Below, piece after piece: positions 18,801-26,678 of a stretch of 64,000 nucleotides of DNA. The DNA is from JAIBJN01 sp963784175 (lineage in GTDB: Bacteria > Actinomycetota > Thermoleophilia > Gaiellales > Gaiellaceae): contig CAWAQJ010000013.1 of the NCBI GenBank assembly GCA_963784175.1, positions 73,021 through 137,020 of the forward strand, given 5' to 3'. Below the pieces are notes generated by a model, which was not told where the DNA came from, ran no database searches, and worked only from the letters and a program-made list of their open reading frames with translations. The first letter of the stretch is position 1. The number at the start of each line of letters is the position of its first letter. A program made the translations under genes and the position numbers.

Positions 18801-20719
18801 GCCCGCGCGAACGCGTCCTTGAACGCCTCGCCCACGCGATCGAGGTCGAGAGCGCCGTCGGCGTGCGTGAGCCCGAAGTCGTAGATCCACGCGTCCACGG
18901 GCCCGGCGCGGTCGATCTCGTACGGGCGCTCGTCGAAGACCTTCACGCCCATGTCCTCGAGGAGCGGGAGCACGTCGGAAAGCAGGATCGGCTGCCCGGA
19001 CCGCAGGAGCTTGAGGACGAAGAAGTCGGGCTCCGCCTCGAGCGGGCGGTAGAGCGTCATGGCGAGGTCGCCCTCGGGGTCGAGGCGCTCCATGCGCTCG
19101 ACGTCGAGCACCGCGGCTTCCGTTGTGAAGTCGTCGCGGTAGGCCGCCGGGAACGCATCGCGATAGAGCGCGAACAGCTCCGTGCCCCTCTCCTCGCCGA
19201 GGTGCTCGACGAGCGCGTCGCCGAGGTCGTCGACCCACGAGCGCGTGGCCTCGACGAGCCGCGCCTCGATCTCCGGGACGTCGTACTCGAGGGTCGCCCC
19301 CGGGCGCGTGTAGATGACGAAGTGCATGCGCGCCAGCACCGACTCGGAGAGGCGCACGGTGTAGTCGGCGCTGACGCCCTCGAACACCTCCTGGAGGATG
19401 TCCTCGATCTTCTCCCGCACCTGCGTGTTGAAGCGCTCGCGGGGCACGTAGACGAGGCACGAGAGGAAGCGCCCGAAGGTGTCCTTGCGGACGAAGAGCC
19501 TGACCTGCTGCCGTTCGCCGAGCCGGACGATGCCCATGGCGATGTCGAAGAGATCGTCGTCGGAGATCTGGAAGAGCTCGTCGCGCGGAAGAGACTCGAG
19601 CACCTCGAGGAGTGCCTTGTCGTCGTGGCTCCCGGGCGGGAGGCCCGAGCGCTCCCGGACCTTGCGGACCTTGCGGCGCAGGAGCGGGATGTCGTGAGGG
19701 CTCGCGCTGTACGCGGTCGACGTGTAGAGACCGAGGAAGCGCCGCTCGCCCACGACCTCGCCCGACTCGTCGAAGCGCTTCACGCCGACGTAGTCCAGGT
19801 AGGACGGCCGGTGGACGGTCGCGCGCGAGTTGGCCTTCGTGAGGACGAGAGGGTCCTTGGCGCGCGCGAGCGCGACGGCCTCCGGCGCGAGCTTCACGAC
19901 GCCTTCGGCCGCTTCGTCGTCGCCGTTGCGCAGGATGCCGAGCCCCGTGCCGGGCACCCGCCGCAGCCCGTGCTCGCCGTTTTCCGAGACGAGGTCGTAC
20001 TCGCGGTAGCCGAGGAACGTGAAGTGGTTGTCGACGATCCACTCGAGGAGCGCCTTGCTCTCGGCGAGCTCCTCCGGGTCGATCGAGGGCGGGACGCGCT
20101 CGACGTCGGCGATGACCTCGTGGGCCCGCTCGACCATGGCCGGCCAGTCCTCGACCGCCGCCCGGACATCCGCGAGCACGCGCTCCAGCCCCGCCCGCAG
20201 GCGCTCGAGGTGGGCCGGCTCCGTCTCGCGCACGACCTCTGCGTGGAGGAACGATTCGAGCTGCGCGTCCTCGGCCGGCGTGTCGAACGGCAGGACGTCG
20301 AGGAGCTGCCCCGTTTCGTCGCGGCGGACGCGGACGACCGGGTGGATGATGAGGTGGACGCCGCTTCCCAGCCGGTTGAGCTCCATGCTCACCGAGTCGA
20401 CGAGGAACGGCATGTCGTCGTTGACGATCTCGACGACCGTGTGCCCGGAGGTCCAGCCGTGCTCCTCGAGCTGAGGCGTGTAGACGCGGACCTTGGCCTC
20501 CCCCGGGGCGCGCCGTGTGCCGAAGTTGAGCTGGGCGAGCGCGGCGCCGTAGAGGTCCGCCGCGCTGCGCTCGAGGAGGTCCTCGGGGGCGACCGCGCCG
20601 TAGTAGATGCGGATCAGTGCTTCGAGCCGCGCGGCCTGGTCCTCCGGAAGCTTCGCGTGCGCGTGCTCGAGGGTCTTGTCGATCAGCGCGGCCTTCGCCT
20701 CGTCTGGCTTCACGGGCAC
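15809..20719 (-). CDS. gdh: NAD-dependent glutamate dehydrogenase, large 180-kDa type
   Basis: A 1,636-residue enzyme converting glutamate and NAD to 2-oxoglutarate, ammonia and NADH. The length is typical for the large bacterial L-GDH family. The N-terminal half holds ACT-like regulatory modules (for example WTSGHTVVEIVNDDMPFLVD). The catalytic part starts near residue 690 and includes the PRPMYEIWVYSPRTEGVHLR region, the K-G-G-F-V-V-K segment with the catalytic lysine, GIGDMGGDVFGNG for NAD binding and the SSAG-like DNSAGVDCSDHEVNIKILL motif. The C-terminal part is helical. The frame is intact over almost 5 kb. It probably lets the cell use amino acids for carbon. Confidence 0.95.
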   Translation of the reverse strand: MPVKPDEAKAALIDKTLEHAHAKLPEDQAARLEALIRIYYGAVAPEDLLERSAADLYGAALAQLNFGTRRAPGEAKVRVYTPQLEEHGWTSGHTVVEIVNDDMPFLVDSVSMELNRLGSGVHLIIHPVVRVRRDETGQLLDVLPFDTPAEDAQLESFLHAEVVRETEPAHLERLRAGLERVLADVRAAVEDWPAMVERAHEVIADVERVPPSIDPEELAESKALLEWIVDNHFTFLGYREYDLVSENGEHGLRRVPGTGLGILRNGDDEAAEGVVKLAPEAVALARAKDPLVLTKANSRATVHRPSYLDYVGVKRFDESGEVVGERRFLGLYTSTAYSASPHDIPLLRRKVRKVRERSGLPPGSHDDKALLEVLESLPRDELFQISDDDLFDIAMGIVRLGERQQVRLFVRKDTFGRFLSCLVYVPRERFNTQVREKIEDILQEVFEGVSADYTVRLSESVLARMHFVIYTRPGATLEYDVPEIEARLVEATRSWVDDLGDALVEHLGEERGTELFALYRDAFPAAYRDDFTTEAAVLDVERMERLDPEGDLAMTLYRPLEAEPDFFVLKLLRSGQPILLSDVLPLLEDMGVKVFDERPYEIDRAGPVDAWIYDFGLTHADGALDLDRVGEAFKDAFARAWRGEIEVDGFNRLVLSAGLTWREIAVLRALAKYLRQAGSTFSQTYMEETLAANPEIVRKLVDFFQIRFDPAREDGRHDEAGSITKRIEKEIDAVASLDDDRILRSFLRLIQATLRTNYFQLGDEGQAKPYLSFKFDPELVPDLPLPRPMYEIWVYSPRTEGVHLRGGKVARGGIRWSDRREDFRTEILGLMKAQMVKNAVIVPVGAKGGFVVKRPPADRDAFREEVVACYRTLIEGMLDLTDNIVGGETVPPRDVVRYDDDDPYLVVAADKGTATFSDLANGVAAEYGFWLDDAFASGGSAGYDHKAMGITARGTWESVKRHFRELGVDVQTTEVTAVGIGDMGGDVFGNGVLLSRHLKLVAAFNHEHIFLDPDPEPEASFRERERLFALPRSSWADYDPEVISAGGGVFPRTAKSIPLSSEVRRRLGVEAEAMRPNELIRAILTAEVDLLWNGGIGTFVKASTESHLEVGDKANDGLRVDAKDLHVRVVGEGGNLGFTQRARIEYALAGGQIYTDAIDNSAGVDCSDHEVNIKILLGGVVADGDMTEKQRNELLVEMTDDVGRLVLRNNYRQTQAISLAASQSASMLGVHSRVIQHLEQTGRLSRELGALPSEEMIAERRAARGGLVAPELAVLLAYAKIELFDALVASDLPDDPYTANELVRYFPRVLSERFRARMNEHRLRRELIATYVTNSLVNRAGITFAFRLAEETGAHAADIARAYTVAREVYDLRALWTAIEELDDAIPAEVQMAMLLAGRKLVERATRWLVRSRPRPIEIEEEIAYFAPGAALLTEALPRLLRGADRSAVERKTAEYVKGGAPEDLAARVAGLGMMFSALDIVEVATAAGEPTEEVAAVFHGVGARLQLQWLRDAITALPRDNRWQTLARAALRDEFFTIHAALTREALQAAPPGLPAEARVDAWQAAREPGVDRALQVVNDIRMGELTSLETLSVALREVRNLIQSGGRVAPPLPEFPPDEPPTRPHPPESLSLGR

Positions 20720-20793
20720 TGGAGTGGTGTCAGGTCTCCGCGCACCTCCAACGGAGAGTTGTAGTCGGTCTGCACTGCCCTGTCGAGAACAAC

Positions 20794-20820
20794 CGACGGC
20801 CGCCCTAGGGGCGGCCGTCG
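20794..20820 (-). terminator. Terminator for the cupredoxin gene
   Basis: An 11-bp perfect stem (CGACGGCCGCC/GGCGGCCGTCG) with a CTAGG loop lies 30 bases past the stop of the cupredoxin gene. On the minus strand it is followed by GTTGTT, a weak T-rich tail. Confidence 0.6.
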
Positions 20821-20849
20821 ATCCGTCCGGGGCTGAGGGAGAGAGAGTC

Positions 20850-21662
20850 TCAGCCGGTGACGACCACTGTTCCCTTCATGCCGGGGTGCAGCGCGCAGAT
20901 GTAGCGGTACTCCCCGGGCTGGTCGAACGTGTGGCTGAAGGTGCCGTTGGCGGCCATGTTCCCGGAGTCGAACCCGCCGCCCTCCTGGGTGACGGTGTGC
21001 TGAGCCGGGTCGTGGTTCGTCCAGGTGACCTCCTGGCCCACGGCCGCCTCGATCCGGGCGGGCTCGAAGACGAACCCGCGGATGTCGGCCGCGAGAGCCG
21101 CACCCGCCTGCGGCGCAGCCGGAGCCGCCGCCTTCTTCGCCAGGGGCGCATTCTTCTTGACCTCGAAGAGCATCTCCATGCCCATGTCGTCGTGCCCGTC
21201 GACGTTGCACTCGAGCTTGTAGACACCCTCGCTGAGATTGAGGTCGACGCTGACGCTCTCGCCGGGCTGGAGGATGCGGGTCTCGACCTTGTCTCGGTCG
21301 TCGCCCGATCCACTCCCGCTCGAGTCGTCCCCGTCCTCGCGCTCCATCTCGAACCCGTGCGGCATCGTGCCGCGGTTCGTGATCACGAAGGTCACGCGAC
21401 CCGGGCGGATGGACTCGGCCTCCGGTGTCAGGGCCCATTCGCCGAGGGCGATCTCGAAACCGCCCTCGCGCGGGTCCACGCCATTGGCCGCGGCCGCCGT
21501 CCCGCCCGTCGTCGTGTCCCCGGTCGCTGTGGACGCGGTCGTGTCGTCAGTCGGGGCGGCCGGCCCAGTGGCGGCCGAGTTCTCCCCGCCGCCGCACGCG
21601 GCGGCGAGGAGAAGGGCCGATCCCAGAGCGGCTGCAGCTGGAAGCAGCGTCAGGCGCCTCAT
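20850..21662 (-). CDS. Lipoprotein with two cupredoxin (type 1 copper) domains
   Basis: A 270-residue lipoprotein. The signal ends in LLLAAAC, with the lipid-attached Cys near residue 23, followed by a Thr/Asp-rich linker. Domain one (about 68-165) has the ligand pattern His (MPHGFEM), Cys-His-Met (LECNVDGHDDMGM). Domain two (about 190-270) has His (NHDPAQHTVT), then Cys-His-Met (YICALHPGM). Both look competent to bind copper, suggesting electron transfer or copper handling on the cell surface. Its start overlaps the stop of the acidic secreted protein upstream by four bases, so the two are an operon. Confidence 0.88.
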   Translation of the reverse strand: MRRLTLLPAAAALGSALLLAAACGGGENSAATGPAAPTDDTTASTATGDTTTGGTAAAANGVDPREGGFEIALGEWALTPEAESIRPGRVTFVITNRGTMPHGFEMEREDGDDSSGSGSGDDRDKVETRILQPGESVSVDLNLSEGVYKLECNVDGHDDMGMEMLFEVKKNAPLAKKAAAPAAPQAGAALAADIRGFVFEPARIEAAVGQEVTWTNHDPAQHTVTQEGGGFDSGNMAANGTFSHTFDQPGEYRYICALHPGMKGTVVVTG

Positions 21663-22180
21663 CGGTCGTCGTCACCGCCGCCGTGGCCGCTCGAGTCGTC
21701 GTCGCCGCCCGAGCCGGAGCCCGAGTTGTCGTCGTCGTCCCGGTCGTCGTGCGAGTTGCCGGGGCCGGAGTTGTCCTCCCGGTCGCCGCGGTCGTCGTCG
21801 TCGGCGTTGCCGGGGCCGGAGTTGTCGTTCCGGGCACCGGCCGCGCCCGTGCAGCGTGGATCGTTGGCGTGCTCGGCCTCGTCGCACGGACCGCTGATGT
21901 CGACGCCGCCGGTCGGGGCGACGCCGCCGCCCGCTGCGGGAACGCCCGTGCAGCGCGGGTCGTTGGCGTGCTCGGCCTCGTCGCACGGGCCGCTGATGTC
22001 GACGCCCGTGGTCGTGCCGGACGTGGTGGTGTCGTCGAGCGTGGTCGTGCCGCTCGTCGTGGACGGAGCCTGGGCGGCCGAGTTGGAGCCGCCGTCTCCG
22101 CCGCTCGCTGCGATTGCGACGCCGACGCTGAAGGCGACGACGATCGCGGGGACGAGCAGGAGCTTCGTGATGGTGTTCAT
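21659..22180 (-). CDS. Secreted acidic low-complexity protein with duplicated Cys-Asp-Glu motif
   Basis: A 173-residue protein: an N-terminal signal or anchor (TKLLLVPAIVVAFSVGVAIA), a Thr-rich linker, two perfect copies of the 14-residue element CDEAEHANDPRCTG (each preceded by VDISGP), then a tail of about 60 residues made almost only of Asp, Gly, Ser and Asn. The paired Cys in each copy may form a disulfide loop. The acidic tail could bind metal ions (inference). It is coupled to the cupredoxin lipoprotein downstream. A relative lies at 22947-23366. I know no named family. Confidence 0.75.
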   Translation of the reverse strand: MNTITKLLLVPAIVVAFSVGVAIAASGGDGGSNSAAQAPSTTSGTTTLDDTTTSGTTTGVDISGPCDEAEHANDPRCTGVPAAGGGVAPTGGVDISGPCDEAEHANDPRCTGAAGARNDNSGPGNADDDDRGDREDNSGPGNSHDDRDDDDNSGSGSGGDDDSSGHGGGDDDR

Positions 22181-22355
22181 GTGACCCTCCTTGTTGCTCT
22201 CGGAAGTACTCCTCCGAGGCTATGAAGGGCCGGGAAAAGCGCGCCCCCAGGCGAGTTCAAGAGTCAGTCGCGTGCGAGTAAAGGAAAGGTAGATCCGGCG
22301 CGAACGCGGCCTCGGTCAAATGCCGACGTAGGCCGCGAGGTCCTCGTGGCGTTGC

Positions 22356-22814
22356 TCATGGTGTCTCCAACCAGCGGCCGTCGCGCATCAGCGCGCGGTC
22401 GGACAGCTCGTTCACCTCGCGCCAGGCCTGGATCCGGCGCGGGGAGATGCGGAACCAGCGGTACGGCGTCGCAAGCTCGCGCGGGTCGAAGCCGGTGCGC
22501 GCGGCGAACCGGTCTCCCCGCTGCTGTGGCAGGTCGTCGATCTCGATGACCTCGACTTCGCCCTCGATCATGGACACGTCGCGGGTGTGGCCCAGTCCCA
22601 GCCGAACGAGCCGGGTGGCGGCGAGGTTACTCCCGGTCGGGCTGTTTGTCGGCGTGGCCACCAGCAGCGCCTCGCCGTCCCAGTCGAAGGACAGCGGCAC
22701 CAGGTACGGCGCACCATCCGCCGAGGCACTGGCCACCCAAACATCGGTGTCGTGGGTGAGCCGATGCTCGGTGTCGCGACGACGCTGGGCGCGAGGGCGG
22801 GGGTCGGCAGTCAC
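22356..22814 (-). CDS. Pyridoxamine 5'-phosphate oxidase-like flavin/F420-binding protein
   Basis: A 152-residue split-beta-barrel protein. The N-terminal half reads DVWVASASADGAPYLVPLSF, then WDGEALLVATPTNSPTGSNL, the usual PPOX layout with a cofactor-phosphate loop. The C-terminal half has FRISPRRIQAWREVNE, also typical. Such proteins bind FMN or F420 and reduce small substrates; F420 use is common in actinobacteria, but the substrate cannot be told from sequence. The 175-base gap before the next gene (22181-22355) shows no feature I can support. Confidence 0.8.
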   Translation of the reverse strand: MTADPRPRAQRRRDTEHRLTHDTDVWVASASADGAPYLVPLSFDWDGEALLVATPTNSPTGSNLAATRLVRLGLGHTRDVSMIEGEVEVIEIDDLPQQRGDRFAARTGFDPRELATPYRWFRISPRRIQAWREVNELSDRALMRDGRWLETP

Positions 22815-22946
22815 CGGTTCTGGAGCATCCCGAGCAGAGTCGCGGTAGTGATGTGCACGGCGGACATGCTAGGCGCGGCTCGGTAACCGGCGCTTCCGAC
22901 TCCTGATCGGTCCGATCGCCGGCCTGTATCGCCACGCACGGGCGAC

Positions 22947-23366
22947 CTAGTCGTCGTCGCCGGAGCCCTTGCCGCTCGAGTCGTCGCCCGACCCGGAACC
23001 GCTTCCGCTCGAGTCGTCCGAGCCCGATCCGGGCCCGCTCGAGCCGCCACCGCTCGAGCCGGAGCCCGAGTTGTCCTCGTCTGCGCCGCGCGGGTCGCAG
23101 TCGGGATCGGTGTCGTGCTCCGGTTCGTCGCACTTGCCCGGCAGGTCGTCGTCGCCCGTCGTCGTCTGCGGCTGCGTTGTCGTCCCGGTCTCGGTCGTGG
23201 CCGGAACCGTGACGGTCTCGGAGCGCGCGATCTGGTTCTCCGACACCGAGACGACTGTCGGCACGGCCGCCAGCGACGATGCGGAGGCGACGTAGACCGC
23301 CAGCGCCAGGCCCACCGGGAAGGCGAGGCCGGCGACGGCGAGGAGAAGGACGCGTGCTCTGCTCAT
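22947..23366 (-). CDS. Secreted acidic protein with Cys-Asp-Glu motif (paralogue)
   Basis: A 139-residue protein with an N-terminal membrane segment (VLLLAVAGLAFPVGLALAV), a Thr/Val-rich region, one CDEPEHDTDPDCD motif and a long Ser/Gly/Asp tail. The motif aligns with CDEAEHANDPRC in the protein at 21659-22180 (pattern C-D-E-x-E-H-x-x-D-P-x-C). It starts 26 bases after the histidine kinase stop on the same strand, so it is probably the third gene of that two-component operon. It may be a sensor partner or a target of the system. Confidence 0.72.
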   Translation of the reverse strand: MSRARVLLLAVAGLAFPVGLALAVYVASASSLAAVPTVVSVSENQIARSETVTVPATTETGTTTQPQTTTGDDDLPGKCDEPEHDTDPDCDPRGADEDNSGSGSSGGGSSGPGSGSDDSSGSGSGSGDDSSGKGSGDDD

Positions 23367-23392
23367 GGCTTCGACGCTAGCAAGGCGACTCT

Positions 23393-24778
23393 TCAGGAAT
23401 GGTTAGGACGAGGTGAGGAGTCGGCAGGGAAGCTTGCGCGCACGCGTGTCCCCGGGCCGTCGAGCAGCTCGACGCGGCCGCCCCAGCGCTCCGCGAGCTC
23501 GGCCACGATGGCCAGGCCGAGGCCGGTTCCGGGGCCGCTGGTGCGCCCACCTGCGCCGCGGTAGAAGCGCTCGAACACACGCTCGCGCTCCACGGCCGGG
23601 ATCCCCGGCCCGGTGTCGGAGACCAGGAACGCACCCGGCTCGGTGGCGACCGTGATCTGCGCTCCCGTCGGCGAGTAGCGGATCGCGTTCTCTATCAGGT
23701 TGTCGAGGATGTGGGCGATGTCAGCGGGGGCGGCGAGGATCCTCCCGCCCTGGCCGTCGGCGAGCGCCAGGTCGTGGCCCGCGGTGGCCGCCGGCTCGGC
23801 CCACCGCCGCTCGGCGGCCCGGATCGCGTCGCCCAGGTCGACCGGCTCGGCGACGGTCTCCTCCGAGGAGGCCCGGGCGAGCGCGAGCAGGTCGTCCACG
23901 AGCGCGCTGAGCCGATCGAGCTCCGCCTCCGCCTTGGCCGCCTCCTCAGCGGACGGTCCGCCCTCGCCGCGGATCGCCTCGAGGCGGAGCTTGATCCCCG
24001 TCAGAGGCGTGCGGAGCTGGTGGGAGGCGTTGGCGACGAAGTCGCGCTGGGCGTTCAGGTTCGAGGAGAGCGCCCCGGCCATGCGGTTGAACGTTTGCCC
24101 CAGCTCGTCGAGCTCCTGCGGGCCCTCGGGGTCGACGCGGGCGTCGAGGTCGCCGCGGCCCAGGCGGCCGGCCGCCGTCCTCAGCTTCTCCACGGGGCGG
24201 GCGATCGAGCCGGCGAGGAGCCAGGCGAGGACGAGTCCCGCGCCCACGACGGCGACTCCGATCAGGAGCAGCGCGAGCCAGCTCGAGCGGACGCTCGCGT
24301 CAACCGCGGTCATGGGCGTGGAGACGCGGAGGGCGCCGATCACACCGCCGTTGTCGGTGACGGGCACGGTGACGAGGAGCAGTTCCTCGTCGAGCGTGTC
24401 GCTGTGCCGCTGACGGACGTCGATTTCGCCCGCGCTCGCCGCCGCGAACTCCGGCCGCTCCTCGGTGGCGAACTGCTCGCCGACGAGGGCGGTGCCTTCC
24501 GTGTCCGCGAGCACGGCTCCCGCGTCGTTGACGACGACCGTGCGGGCGTCGTCCCCGACCGTGGCGGCGGCCAGCACCTCTTCGAGGCGATCGGTCTGCC
24601 CCTCGATGACGAGGTTGGCCACACGGCCCGAGAGCACGGTGGCGTTCGCGACCACGTCGGACTCGAGCTCGGACGTGGCGCGCCGGTCGATGTTCAGCGC
24701 CAGCGGAACCGTGAGTGCGATCACCACCGTCGCCAGCAGGTAGGCGGCGGCGAGGACGAGCCGCGCCCGGAAGCTCAC
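23393..24778 (-). CDS. Two-component sensor histidine kinase
   Basis: A 461-residue kinase. Two membrane helices (about residues 6-27 and 165-190) flank an extracytoplasmic sensing domain. A HAMP linker (ARPVEKLRTAAGRLGRGD) follows, then the dimer/phosphoacceptor domain with His in NASHQLRTPLTG, and an HATPase domain with N-box DNLIENAIRYSP, G1 SDTGPGIP and G2 GTGLGLAIV. The start is GTG 24778, which overlaps the regulator stop by four bases (GTGA). It pairs with the regulator at 24775-25479. Confidence 0.9.
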   Translation of the reverse strand: MSFRARLVLAAAYLLATVVIALTVPLALNIDRRATSELESDVVANATVLSGRVANLVIEGQTDRLEEVLAAATVGDDARTVVVNDAGAVLADTEGTALVGEQFATEERPEFAAASAGEIDVRQRHSDTLDEELLLVTVPVTDNGGVIGALRVSTPMTAVDASVRSSWLALLLIGVAVVGAGLVLAWLLAGSIARPVEKLRTAAGRLGRGDLDARVDPEGPQELDELGQTFNRMAGALSSNLNAQRDFVANASHQLRTPLTGIKLRLEAIRGEGGPSAEEAAKAEAELDRLSALVDDLLALARASSEETVAEPVDLGDAIRAAERRWAEPAATAGHDLALADGQGGRILAAPADIAHILDNLIENAIRYSPTGAQITVATEPGAFLVSDTGPGIPAVERERVFERFYRGAGGRTSGPGTGLGLAIVAELAERWGGRVELLDGPGTRVRASFPADSSPRPNHS

Positions 24779-25479
24779 GGCTGCTCGTCGGCGGGATCGA
24801 ACCGGAAGCCGACGCCCCGCACGGTGTGGATGTAACGGGGGTCGGCCGGGTCGTCCCCGAGCTTCTTGCGCAGTGCGCTGACATGGACGTCGAGCGTCTT
24901 CGTCGACCCGAACCACGCCGGGTCCCAGACCTCGTGCACAAGCTCGTCGCGCTTGACGAGCTTGCCGGCCCGCTCGAGGAAGACACGCAGGAGCTCGAAC
25001 TCCTTCACCGTCAGCTCGAGGAGCGCGCCGTTCTTCGTCGCCTCGTGGGTGCCGAGATCCATCCGCACATCGCCGGATTCGAGCACCGAGCCGGGCTCGG
25101 CAGCGGGCTCGTCGCCCGCCCGCCGCAGCACGGCGCGGATGCGGGCGGCGAGCTCTGCAGCGCTGAACGGCTTCGTGACGTAGTCGTCGGCGCCGAGCTC
25201 GAGCCCGAGCACCCGGTCCATCTCCTCTCCGCGCGCCGTGAGCATCACGACCGGGGTGCGTGAGGTCTCTCGGATCGTGCGCAGGACGTCCCGGCCATCG
25301 CCGTCCGGGAGCATGACGTCGAGGAGGACGAGGTCGGGCGAGCGCTTCGCGAACAGCTCGAGGCCCTCCGCGACCGTCCCGGCCACGACGGGGTCGAAGC
25401 CCTCTCGTTGCAGCGCGGACGCCAGCGGCTCGGAGATGGCCGTCTCGTCCTCGATGAGCAGGATCGTCCGCTTGGTCAT
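24775..25479 (-). CDS. OmpR/PhoB-type response regulator
   Basis: A 234-residue regulator with a receiver domain (about 1-118; LLIEDE acidic pair, phosphorylated Asp in LVLLDVMLPDGDG, Thr in VVMLTARGEE, Lys in YVTKPF) and a winged-helix DNA-binding domain (about 130-230; ELTVKEFELLRVFLERAG and YIHTVRGVGFRFDP). ATG 25479 is chosen because it opens directly with the receiver fold; the longer upstream frame is antisense to the lamin-tail gene. It is the first gene of a regulator-kinase-acidic protein operon. Confidence 0.92.
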   Translation of the reverse strand: MTKRTILLIEDETAISEPLASALQREGFDPVVAGTVAEGLELFAKRSPDLVLLDVMLPDGDGRDVLRTIRETSRTPVVMLTARGEEMDRVLGLELGADDYVTKPFSAAELAARIRAVLRRAGDEPAAEPGSVLESGDVRMDLGTHEATKNGALLELTVKEFELLRVFLERAGKLVKRDELVHEVWDPAWFGSTKTLDVHVSALRKKLGDDPADPRYIHTVRGVGFRFDPADEQP

Positions 25480-25515
25480 GCCGTCGATGTTCCCGTCACG
25501 CGGGTTTAAGTAGCA

Positions 25516-25551
25516 GGAAGCGGGCGGCTCGGATGGCTGCCGCCCGCTTCC
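25516..25551 (-). terminator. Terminator of the lamin-tail gene
   Basis: A 13-bp perfect stem (25516-25528 with 25539-25551, GGAAGCGGGCGGC/GCCGCCCGCTTCC) lies nine bases past the stop of the lamin-tail gene. Confidence 0.65.
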
Positions 25552-25559
25552 CGCTGCGC

Positions 25560-26480
25560 TCAGGGCGCGGTCGCGACGTTCGCCGCCCCGCGTGTGAGGG
25601 TCGTCGTGAAGACCCAGTCGGTCGCGGCGTCGTTCGTGTCCCGGCCGTCGGGAATCCGGCTCAGCGAGCCCGCGGCGGTGTTCGAGTCCGCCACCGTGGC
25701 GGGGAGCACCGTGCCCTCGACGAGCGAGTACGTCCGGCCGTCGATGACCGCGGCTGCGATCGCACCCTCGTAGGAGAGAGCGTCGAGGAGGGCTCCGTCG
25801 GTGTCGACGAGCGCGATGCCGTCGGGCGCGCCGTTCTGGGCGTCCCCGGCGACGACCAGGTAGCCGCCGGGCGCAAGCGTCCCGGTGAGCGCCTCCCGCC
25901 GGTACTCCTCCGAGTCGGTGCCGTCGACGAAAACAAGCGCGAGCCCGGCGAGATCGACCGCCGTTGTGCCCGTGTTCTCGAGCTCGACGAAGCCGTCGCC
26001 GTCGGCGCCCACCTGGTCGTAGTCGATCTCGTTGATGACGACCGAGCTCGTCGGCGGCGGGGGTGGAGGAGGCGAGCCGCCCGCGACGCAGCGGAAGAGC
26101 ACGGTGTCGTCCCCGGCGAAGTCGAGCTCGATCTCGCCCGAGCCGCCGCCGCCGTCGCGGGTGCACGGGAGGCCGTCCAGGTCCTCGAGCCTGGTGAGAC
26201 CGGGGCCTGGATCTCCCTTCGGCCCGGGAGGCCCTGCTGTGCCCGGCGCGCCCGCCGGCCCCTCCGTGTTCCAGGTGACGACCTGCTCCCGCGAGCGGCA
26301 GGCGGACTCTGCGGCGACGATCCTCACCCACCCGCCGTTCGGGTGCCGGCAGGCGGTGATCGCCTCCGCCTGGGCAGCGGTCGCCGTGGCCTTGCCGACG
26401 GCGAGCGCGCCGCCGGCGGCCGCTGTCACGGCGCCCACGGCGGCGAGTGCCGCGAGCGCGTGCATGCGACTGATCTTCAT
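25560..26480 (-). CDS. Secreted lamin-tail-domain protein with short collagen-like segment
   Basis: A 306-residue secreted protein. The signal peptide (ALAALAAVGAVTAAAGGALA) is followed by a small Cys-containing region (about 40-70), a collagen-like run of Gly-x-y triplets (GPAGAPGTAGPPGPKGDPGP), another Cys-containing region, a Pro7 linker, and a C-terminal lamin-tail (LTD) domain from about residue 145 (VVINEIDYDQVGADGDGFVE, then LVFVDGTDSEEYRREAL). LTD domains in secreted bacterial proteins are thought to bind surfaces or nucleic acids; the role here is unknown. Confidence 0.8.
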   Translation of the reverse strand: MKISRMHALAALAAVGAVTAAAGGALAVGKATATAAQAEAITACRHPNGGWVRIVAAESACRSREQVVTWNTEGPAGAPGTAGPPGPKGDPGPGLTRLEDLDGLPCTRDGGGGSGEIELDFAGDDTVLFRCVAGGSPPPPPPPTSSVVINEIDYDQVGADGDGFVELENTGTTAVDLAGLALVFVDGTDSEEYRREALTGTLAPGGYLVVAGDAQNGAPDGIALVDTDGALLDALSYEGAIAAAVIDGRTYSLVEGTVLPATVADSNTAAGSLSRIPDGRDTNDAATDWVFTTTLTRGAANVATAP

Positions 26481-26678
26481 GGGTCTCCTTCCGGTCGACG
26501 TGACGCGACCGGGGATACCGCGGCGAGCGTCGTGCTCACCAGTGGCCGAAAGGGCCCTGCCCGTCCTGACGCCGCATGGCTGGGCTGCCTGTGGAGACCT
26601 CCGCAGGCTTCCGGCTCGGAAGCGTCACCCTTCCGTGCGCGCGGCGGGCGAGTGCGCGTCCACGGCTACTCTCGGCGG

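Noticed and set aside
17834..20764. 976-codon plus-strand frame antisense to glutamate dehydrogenase
   Set aside because: The minus-strand enzyme is complete with all motifs; the plus-strand frame is low-complexity and typical of GC-rich antisense.
22270..22355. Short minus-strand frame ending in AAYVGI after the PPOX-like gene
   Set aside because: No start codon in frame and too short to support; possibly the relic of a gene tail.
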